Of a stretch of DNA of 64,000 bases, positions 56,536 through 64,000 are shown piece by piece. Numbering within the stretch: the first letter of the stretch is position 1; every line of letters starts with the position of its first letter. Location of the stretch: contig MNCI01028403.1 in NCBI GenBank assembly GCA_015680685.1, positions 401,542 through 465,541 on the forward strand, given 5' to 3'. Position numbers and translations under genes: made by a program. The notes under the pieces were generated by a model. That model did no database searches. It saw only the letters and a list, made by a program, of their open reading frames with translations, and was not told where the DNA came from. Source of the DNA: Gnetum montanum. Taxonomy: Eukaryota; Streptophyta; Gnetopsida; Gnetales; Gnetaceae.

Positions 56536-57430
56536 CTATTCCTTCAATGAAGGAAAAAAAACTTCCTCTACAATTTTACTATGGAGATGTTTATCATCTA
56601 AAATCTTTTTGTATCTCTGCATAGAGAAAGGAGGATAAATCTTCAAAGAATCAATTGTTTTAACTCTAGATAATGCAACAAATATTAGCCTCATAACTTC
56701 TCTTAAACCTATGTCAATAGTAGCCTTATCTAGTGTCATTCTTTGAGATTTATGAATAGTCATGGCCCATGCCAACTGTAATGATAACTAATTCAATGCT
56801 TCTCTGACCATAGGTATAATTGGCACATGATGAGGATTATGATTATCAAAGGGATATCTAATGTAGTATTCAAAATCAACAACAACATACGATGGTAATG
56901 CAAGTGGGTATTTACCTGGACAATACATAATACTGTGAATTATACCAAGTGCACCTTTCACTAATCTTACTTTAGGCTAAAGGTTAACTATGAGCATTAC
57001 CCTTGCACCTTCACATATAAGTAAAGATTGTTCAATATCATCGTCATCATCATCTAAGATTCTGAATCCATGGGGATCTTTATCTACTACACACATAGCA
57101 ATGGGTCTCTACATTGTTTCCAACATCTTCTTATTGTGAGATTGGACTTTATCCTTCGTATCATATAAGTGCATTAATTCTTCAAAACCATCTAATCCAC
57201 TTAAAGTGGATGGAAGATTCATTCAAACAGCTAAGAAGTTATAATCTTCATCATTCCCTTTCCCTTCTTTGATATGCATCAATACTTTCCTAAATCTTTG
57301 TTGTTGAGGATCATTTCTAGATTGATGATAAATTGCGTCTAAAATAACAAAGGTATGAAAGATTGCCAAACCCCTATAATATTTGGATTCCTGGACACAT
57401 AAGGCACAACATCAAGCATAGGTATAATTC
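56536..57430 (-). pseudogene. PIF1-like helicase remnant, C-terminal half
   Basis: Read on the minus strand from about 57430: YRGLAIFHTFVILDAIYHQS, RFRKVLMHIKEGKGN, DGFEELMHLYDTKDKVQSHN, DIEQSLLICEGARVMLIVNL, VRLVKGALGIIHSIMYCPGK, VVVDFEYY. Last comes an open end at 56775-56536 with AWAMTIHKSQRMTLDKATID and LIFVALSRVKTIDSL. These are the late motifs of superfamily-1 PIF1 helicases (TIHKSQG-x-TL, with the Gly changed to Arg here, and the VALSRV box). Stops occur at about 57218, 57112, 56980 and 56788. Such genes are carried by Helitron transposons but also occur alone. No Walker A motif, Rep domain or Helitron terminus was found, so the Helitron origin is only possible. Confidence 0.75.
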
Positions 57431-57684
57431 GCACATGAAAAACATAAAACAAAGAGGTGTTGCATCTTTGTGGTGTAAAACAAAATTTGTGGATTACATA
57501 AGAAATTTACATGCATAGATAATCGAAAATGTACAATGCTGAAGCAAATGGAACTTACCTTCAACCATTGATGCCTAAAATTAAATTTCGTGTTGGGATT
57601 CTTCTTTCACACCCACACTTTACAACGATAGTGTATGCAATTAGAAATCATTGCCATGAAATTGATTACCATGAGAAATTAAAA

Positions 57685-57980
57685 ATGCCACCTTGATGTG
57701 TAAACACGTTACTGGATATAGATGAGGCCACCTTGATGTGTTAACATATGCATAAATGCGTTATCGGATATGAAGGCTACCTTAATGTGTTGAGTTATGC
57801 GTAAACATACACATAAACATGTTACCGGATATGGAGGCCACGTTGATACGTTAACGTACATGCAAACGTGTTATTGGATATGGAGGCCACCTTGATGCGT
57901 TAATGTAACCATTTTAGGCGTTACCGAATATGGATGCCACCTTGATGTGTTAACGTAGGCATAAATGTAAAAATGCGTAA
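57685..57980. repeat. Minisatellite of about 50-60 bp units
   Basis: Five full units start near 57709, 57761, 57832, 57871 and 57921, preceded by a partial one. Each has GTTACCGGATATGGAGGCCA, then CCTTGATGYGTTAACGTA and a CATAAA-type spacer of variable length. No related array elsewhere in the window. Confidence 0.85.
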
Positions 57981-57989
57981 TGCACTTTA

Positions 57990-59700
57990 CAATAACAAAA
58001 AATTGATACATTGGAAGGTTATATAGCGCAACACTGTAGATAGGTTTGAAACCAAAATAGAAATTTTCTAGGATGTCATGAACTACAGTCATCAATTTAG
58101 TCGAAACAAAATTTAAATTTCTGAAATTAAATCGAAAGTTTCTGAATACAAAAATGGTAGTTGGGTAGCTACATTAAAATGAAAATTAGAAATTTTGGAT
58201 GGCTTTCTCAAATTTCTGAAATTTCGGATGGTTTTCTAAATAAAAAAGGAAACAAAATCAAAACTTTTCTGAACCAAAAATAGTATTTTCTAAAGCCAAA
58301 CAATGTTCATCTTCCCACGGTATTTCACAATAGCGAGTTTTGTTGGTTTTGTTGGTAATGCAGTGCCTTGACAGCAATGGGCAACACCATTCCTACTACA
58401 AAAAACCAAAGAAGATGCAGTAAGTGTGCGTGGCAGGCATTGGGTGGCAGGCGTTGTGCTGTAGACATTTGTTAATGATCATGAGTTTGTTGTTGTCTTT
58501 TAACAATGGTAGAAAAGTTAGGATGGGCAGAGGATGAAGTAAAAAAAAAAATCAATTTTGCTTTTGTTTTCCATTTATTAAATTTTGATATGGCAAACCT
58601 ATTGCAGCAAAAAAAAGCCCATTATTTCAATTTTTTATTTATATACATGAATTATTTTGTTTTGTTTGAAAATCAATGTTTTGATTTGGCAATGTTGACA
58701 AACTTCATCCCCTTCCCACCTAGATGTGTTGGCCTCTCAGCCAAAATAATAAAAAATTAAACTTTCACCTATATTTATCTAGATGAAAAAGAAATTTCGC
58801 ATATTTCCCATTACAAGAATAGTTGTTGACATTTGAATATTTGTTGTAACCTAGATTGATTTCATGGTCATAGGAAAAAAAACAAATTCTAAAGTAATCC
58901 TAAATTTGAAATTTCAATCTTTATTAATCATAGCATTATGTTCCATATGGTAACAATTGATCTAAGAATCCTAGTCAACCAGATCATGAAAAAGGTCAAA
59001 ATATTTGTGTTTTCAAGGAAAAATATATAGGATACTATGGACAACATGCATTTAGGAATTTTGAAGAAAAATATTCAACTATATAAGAGTATGAACATGG
59101 GCTAAGGCATGCATACATGGCATGGAAGGCATGGATGCCATGATACATCATTTACCCTAAGAAATGCTAGCCATATGTGGAAGTGGAAAGGATAATTTGA
59201 CCATGTTGACCAAGTGCATTAACAAGTTTTTAATGGTTAAACTCAATTGACTTGATATCCGAACACCTCTAGTTAGCTACACTATTTATCATTGTTTGTG
59301 CTTTTAAAACCAAGGTCTTTGATAATTAATTTAATTTAAATATGGTTTCAAGCTATTGTGCTTGAACAAAGAATTACAAATGTTTGTGTAACTAAAATTA
59401 TGAGTCATACTATGATAAAAACAATGCCTACCATAACCAGTATAAATCATGGTTATTGACTGCATTAAATATTAGCCATGCCCTAGCCTCAAAAACCATA
59501 ACATGTCCCTTGGTAAAAGCTTGCAAAAATTAATTTGGGAAGGGCAGGGGTACCCATAGACATCATCTTGTTGGTCCATACATAACCATTGCTGCTGCAA
59601 GGAATCACTATATCTACCAGAAACAGTTAAGTTTTCTATGGATAGACCAAGGTACAGTACAGAACACAGAAATGTCGAAAGGAGCCCCAAAGTTGCCTAG
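57990..59700. other. AT-rich sequence without a supportable gene
   Basis: No domain, LTR or splice-consistent exon recognised. Short duplications occur (TTTCTGAAAT/TTTCGGATGG near 58190-58235; GTGGCAGGC twice near 58430-58452). The 84-codon frame at 58506-58760 is low-complexity and unconvincing. Confidence 0.5.
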
Positions 59701-60099
59701 ATTTTTATCTTTTGTAGCTGATGTTTCTTGGCTTGAAAAGTCTACAAAACTTTTTATGGAGTCAGTAGTAAAGGAGACAAATTACGAACTGACGTGTCGA
59801 ATCCTTGACGTAACTCGAAAGTCATAAGTCGTGGTTTCTGTGCTACTTTCCAGTTTCCACACCCGTGCACATGACACAATCCGAGTCTTCAGTGTCCATG
59901 TTAATCTAACTTTGAAAGAAGACAAGTTAACAGTGTTCCATTGCATTCTTTTATTAAGAAAACAAAATTCTGTCTGAATGATCATACAAGCTTCACTCTC
60001 GCAAGTTCTCTCTCACTTTGAGAGCAGGTGTTAGAAATTTGAAACCGGTCCCTGCATGCTAAGGTCGACCCAACTTTCGGAAGAAAACAAGGAAAAAAT

Positions 60100-60400
60100 C
60101 GTGAACATTCATGCCCAAAAAGGCATTCAAAATTCCAAAATTCCTTTCCATAACGATTTATAAAACTGGTTTTAGGAATTCTAAGATTCTGACCGTCGAA
60201 AAATTTGCAGGGTTTTTGAATATTGCTTGCGGATCGAAATCCAATTTTACAGATGATAGACGATTGGTTTGGCTGCCAGATACGAAATACATCAAATTCC
60301 GCCAAGCGCAGCGTGTTTCTAAAATTTTGTCCTCCAAGTATGTTTACATACAAATTCTGAGAAAGTTTTCCAAACCTCTCAACAAATCGTGCTAAGAGAT
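60100..60400 (+). pseudogene. Malectin-like receptor fragment, copy 1
   Basis: The start of a malectin-like carbohydrate-binding domain, as in the extracellular part of plant LRR receptor-like kinases. An acceptor-like TTTGCAG at about 60202-60209 precedes GFLNIACGSKSNFTDD, LVWLPDTKYIKF and RVSKIL. The family pattern is GFL-x-IDCG followed by TD-x-x-G-x-W-x-PD-x-x-Y. After KPLNKSC a stop occurs and the rest of the domain is not readable; no kinase follows. Strongly similar to copy 2 about 1.07 kb downstream. The long antisense frame (59982-60509) is a mirror of this segment. Confidence 0.7.
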
Positions 60401-60780
60401 CCCTTCCATCACTCATACTTTGCCCAGTCTGTTTAATTATTTTGTTGAATCGACAAATTGGATAGAGACGATTTTGAATATGAACATATTCTGGTGGCCA
60501 TAAGAACAACGATATATATATATTTATACATGCCTCAATTGAATGAGCGAGGCAACGGGTCCATTCGTGACTCTCAAAAATTACTTTCTGAATAGACAGG
60601 CGGCTTAAGTAAACTGTAAAAGATACGTGAAAATTGAAGTTGCCCTTTTGGCGTCACATGACTTGGCCTTATCTTGAATACTCCAAAGCAGTATCTGGAC
60701 CACAAAGATGTGACTTCATCACGGTCAGAGCTGATCCTGACCAGTGACCAGAGCTTTATTTGTTTAAATAGTGTTTTTAA

Positions 60781-60814
60781 CCGTCGTTTAGATTTTTTAT
60801 AATCTAAACGATGG
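60781..60814. repeat. Short inverted repeat (hairpin)
   Basis: Arms of 14 bp (CCGTCGTTTAGATT / AATCTAAACGATGG, one mismatch) around a 6-base loop TTTTAT. It lies between the two malectin copies. Confidence 0.85.
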
Positions 60815-61141
60815 TGGCTGACATCCGGTTATAGCTCCCCTGAAACACTGGTTACTGGTAATTGCAAGTTTTTACGCACGAGGGTCAATGAGTTTTCCAC
60901 AACCATGTAGAATGAATCTGTTGCTAGATGCCGTACGTGATACTTCAAAGTTGCGGTATCCGACAGTTCCAAGCTGAAAAGTTGATAACCAGAATGCTGT
61001 AGACCCAGGTCCCTGAAGAATAGTTGTACAAACCTTATTCTCCCTGGTTGTTCTTTCATCGGTATAAATTTTACAGTGCAAATGAGGTTAATGGATATTG
61101 AATGCAACCCGAAACTTTAGAGCCAGAGCCAGAGCCAAGAA

Positions 61142-61868
61142 ATGAGGCTGCAAGCCATAACCTGCTCTTTCCTTGTTTTGCTTTGCTCTGCAAGGTACTC
61201 TGAAACTCCCTTTCTCTCTCTCCCTCTCTCATCTGAAGACACTTGTAATGATTAATAATGAATTCGGATGGTAAAAGAATTTGCAGGGTTCTTGAATATT
61301 GCCTGCGGATCGACATCCAATTTTACTGATAAAAGAGGACTGTCTTGGATACCGGATACAAAGTATATCAAAGTCGGCCAAACACACCGTGTATCTCAAA
61401 ATCTGTCTGTTAGTTTTGATTCCTTCCAAAATCTGAGAAGTGTCCCAAACCTCTGAACAAGTCTTGCTATGAGATTCCCGTCTCTTCTTCACAGCGCTAC
61501 TTGCTCAGACTATCGTTTATCAATAATTTGGTTAGTAATAATCGTACGAATTGGCCCGACCGTTCAAGTATTCTGTTGAGACCACGGATATGCTCTATGA
61601 ATCTGACAAGCTATATGGTAGTAGTTATGAATATGAAGAGGTTCTGATGACAAACCCAAGAATTGTGTATGTTTGCCTCAACAGAATTAGTGAGGCAGAT
61701 CCATTCATATCAGGGATTCAGGTGATCGAATTGAAGCATGGAATGTACCAATGGGCACGCCGTGGACGCATTCTGGTACTGGTACCTTTCAGGAGAATTG
61801 ATCTTGGCGGAGATTTAAATGGGCTGATCACGTACAGCCTCTCAGTTTTCAGTTCTCATTTTTGTTGA
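61142..61868 (+). pseudogene. Malectin-like receptor fragment, copy 2
   Basis: A possible first exon at 61142-61193 encodes MRLQAITCSFLVLLCSA, signal-peptide-like, ending AAG before GTACTC. A candidate acceptor TTTGCAG at 61280-61286 leads into GFLNIACGSTSNFTDKRG, LSWIPDTKYIKV and HRVSQNL. Joining these two sites gives the wrong phase, so a frameshift or another splice site is needed. After NLRSVPNL a stop interrupts. A second readable part, 61551-61868, has RPFKYSVETTDMLYE, IVYVCLNRISEADPFISGI, LKHGMYQWARRGRILVLV and RIDLGGDLNGLI, the second half of the malectin-like domain. It ends before LRRs, membrane span and kinase. Likely a truncated receptor-kinase pseudogene. Confidence 0.7.
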
Positions 61869-62197
61869 GGTCAACCTCACCCATGCTACGCATGGGGCCA
61901 TTATCAATGCACATGTAGGAAATTATTGTAGGAAATTATAGTTGCAAAGTAGTTAAAATGCACAAATCAAATTTATAGGAATTCAACAAAATATATATAT
62001 ATATATATAATAAAAAATTAAAAAAAATAAAAATAAAATCAAGAGAAAAGATAAGCCACCTAAAAAATGCCAACAAAATAGCATGTCTTTACAAACATAT
62101 TTACATTGATTTCCATTTTAAAAAAAGAATTACATATTTACAAACATTTGTTAAAGCATTTGTAATAGTGATGCAGCATGTGGATGGCGAATGACGG

Positions 62198-62213
62198 TTT
62201 AGGGTTAGGGTTT
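62198..62213. promoter_or_regulatory. Telo-box-like motif
   Basis: TTTAGGGTTAGGGTTT, two plant telomere-type units. On the minus strand it is AAACCCTAACCCTAAA, the telo-box found in 5' regions of many plant housekeeping genes. No linked gene is identified. Confidence 0.6.
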
Positions 62214-62666
62214 CACCCTCACGCCGCTATTTACAACGAAGCCAACCAAAGCCAAAGAGGGGGGCAGAGTCAAAGTTTGCAACAACCATTTTCTGTTCTG
62301 CAGCCAGCAGGGTGGAGCACGAATCAGGGCCTTCACTCGCTCTAGCAATGCTTTTCGGCAGCCTTTTTCTGCACCACATACTCCAACAATCTGCACCAGA
62401 GTTACCGACAGCAAAGGCATTTTCGGCAGTCTTCTCTCATCTGCCGATAGGCAATAGAACACGGTAGGAGCGTGAAACGCGCGGTGAACATCAACAGTAG
62501 TTGTAGGCAGATTGCAGATGCTAGTGCTTGGCCTGCTGAACGATGGTTTTCTATTTTCTCAGACAGAAACAAACACATTTTCTTTTCTTTTTTGCCCATG
62601 CGGCAGAGACTAACCCCCAATAGCAGCAGTGCCAACACGTACACCGTGAGGGGGTATCAGTAAAAT

Positions 62667-62750
62667 TCTTTCTTTTTGCCTATAAACAGAAATTTGACAG
62701 AGACAGGTAAGTCTTTCTTTCTGCCTATAAACAGAAATTTGATAGAGACA
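62667..62750. repeat. 39-bp direct duplication
   Basis: Copies at 62667-62705 and 62712-62750 differ at two positions (TTTTTGCC/TTTCTGCC; GACAG/GATAG). Confidence 0.9.
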
Positions 62751-63131
62751 CAGGCAACACAAATAGCATTAACATCATTTTGTTCTTTATTTATTTACTT
62801 TCAAACAACAAGACAAATTTTTCTCTCTGCCATCTCCATGCGCAAAAGCAATAACTTTTATAGTTTTCCATATTATTATTTGCATTTTATTTTGAATTAT
62901 TTATTGTACATTTTTAAATTACCCAAATTATTTAACTTTTCAATATTCTTATTAAATTTAAAGTTTTTAATATTTTCTTTAAAATATTGTTATTATTGTT
63001 TTATCACATAGCCCTTTCCAGGTGAGACTATTCTCGGGTTTTCATACCCATACAGCAGGTGCCCTAGGCGATAGTCTTCTAAAACGAGTTTTCATAGGTG
63101 TTGGCGGCGTATCCAAAATTTACGCATCAAC

Positions 63132-63186
63132 NNNNNNNNNNNNNNNNNNNNNNNNNNNNNNNNNNNNNNNNNNNNNNNNNNNNNNN
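63132..63186. other. Assembly gap (Ns)
   Basis: 55 undetermined bases. Confidence 0.98.
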
Positions 63187-63453
63187 CAATTTTACTTTTA
63201 AAAATAATAAAAAAAAATTAAAAATAAAAATATAGCATTCAAATGTTTTTTTTTATTTTCTTTAATTTTCACAGTTTATTAACATTTTACATTTACTATT
63301 ATTTTTCATTTTATGAGTGACTTTTCTTACGGAACATCTCAACCAAGAACTTCTACTCCCATCCCTAATTAACCAGCTACTCGTCGATTTACTTTAAGAA
63401 AACAATGAGCTTCACTGTTTTTAAATTCAATTCCTAAGAAACCTCGGATTAAG

Positions 63454-64000
63454 ATGGTAGCCCATCAACCCCCGGCTCCCTTAGTAAGAAACCCTTTTAA
63501 TTTTCATAAATACCATGACATACCAAAATCCCTTCAGAACATAAATTTGTTCTTCGATCCTACAACCCTTACGAATGATGCCCACCAACACATACAATGT
63601 TTTGAAACCTTACTAGGGATCCACAACATTATACATAATGATGTGGCATACAAGGTGTTTGTAACGACATTTAGAACTAAAGCAACGCAATGGTTCTTAA
63701 TACTTCCTGATACCTCTATTAACACATGGCAAGAATTCAAAAACAAGTTTTTGAATCAATTTGACAAATTTACAAACCCTGCTATTGCATCAAGCACCTT
63801 TACCAGCCTAAGAAAGCTACCTGGGAAAAATGTTAGAGATTATAACCTTAGATTCCTTCATCAACTAGCCTATGTGTCAAATGAGATGTGACCACAACCA
63901 AATGGTATCCTCAACTTCTATCTCTCTACCATTGATCCATTCTTCACTTATGCTATCAAATCTGATCCCAACATAATGGAAATGCAAGGTGTAGTGTCAA
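63454..64000 (+). pseudogene. Ty3-type gag, running off the window
   Basis: Open from 63454 to a stop at 63889, with the same frame continuing to the edge (PQPNGILNFYLSTIDPFFTY, then EMQGVVS). Retrotransposon-gag core: NPFNFHKYHDIPKS, NDAHQHIQCFETLLGIHNI, AYKVFVTTFRTKATQWFLIL, TSINTWQEFKNKFLNQF and LRKLPGKNVRDYNLRFLHQL. A different family from the gags of A, E, F and G (no WYRSLKP or LERYYSLL motifs). The LTR and PBS are not visible and may lie in or before the gap at 63132-63186. Downstream content is outside the window. Confidence 0.8.

Larger units (their letters stand above)
61869..63131. other. Non-coding segment between the malectin remnant and the gap
   Basis: TA microsatellite at 61988-62008, telomere-like motif at 62198-62213, a 39-bp duplication at 62667-62750, and an AT-rich tract at 62850-63000. 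Frames on both strands (62205-62663, 62676-63011) show no recognisable protein. Confidence 0.5.

Noticed and set aside
58506-58760. 84-codon Phe-rich frame
   Set aside because: AT-rich low-complexity sequence with no motif, promoter or conserved copy.
59982-60509. 175-codon frame on the minus strand
   Set aside because: It is antisense to the malectin-like segment on the plus strand, which has clear family motifs; the minus translation resembles nothing. The frame at 61229-61492 is the same kind of mirror.

Overview
The window looks like intergenic DNA from a large-genome seed plant, most likely a gymnosperm/conifer. This rests on deeply nested, decayed LTR retrotransposons of the Ty3 superfamily, almost no host genes, and plant-specific tRNA-Asp primer binding sites. 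The organism call is inference; no rRNA, organellar or single-copy marker is present. No rRNA, tRNA gene or CRISPR array was seen.

Layout. (1) 1-884 is an Athila-like LTR in minus orientation, cut by the window edge and lying in the gag of element G. (2) Element G, plus strand, 885-11073 then 27633-29753: broken gag, protease, RT, RNase H and integrase, a long spacer, an accessory coiled-coil ORF (called aORF here) in the env position, a polypurine tract and LTR. (3) Element B, minus, 11074-27632, is a TAT-like Ty3 element inserted in the LTR of G; it has gag and a pre-protease region but no pol. (4) Element A, minus, 16299-25194, sits inside B with a perfect 5-bp target duplication (GTTGG). 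It keeps an open 658-codon gag and a 2.8-kb aORF, but no protease, RT or integrase. (5) An older element H (29754-30557 and 39143 to about 39950) is split by element D, plus, 30558-39142, with target duplication TGTAG. D has PR-RT-RH-IN but lacks the gag core. (6) Element E, plus, 41023 to about 48935, has LTR, gag, spacer and aORF with no pol, and its 3' end is lost. (7) Element F, minus, 49026-56137, has gag and protease but lacks RT-RH-IN. (8) The right edge holds a PIF1-like helicase remnant, a minisatellite, two broken malectin-like receptor fragments, and the start of another Ty3 gag running off the window.

How the parts relate. RT motif EVFMDDFS, PBS and gag place A, D, E, F and G in an Athila-like clade. 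Within it the parts are modular: G has gag-pol plus aORF, D has pol without a gag core or aORF, F has gag-PR only, and A and E have gag plus aORF without pol. A non-coding block follows gag/pol in all five and contains a shared motif around TGGGGAGGACCCA.

The most interesting observation is that in each of the three aORF-bearing elements (A, E, G) a second copy of that element's own LTR U3 promoter (its family-specific palindromic motifs plus a TATA box) lies about 450-520 bp upstream of the aORF start. This suggests a dedicated internal promoter for a downstream accessory gene, an arrangement known from foamy viruses and not one I recognise for plant Athila elements.
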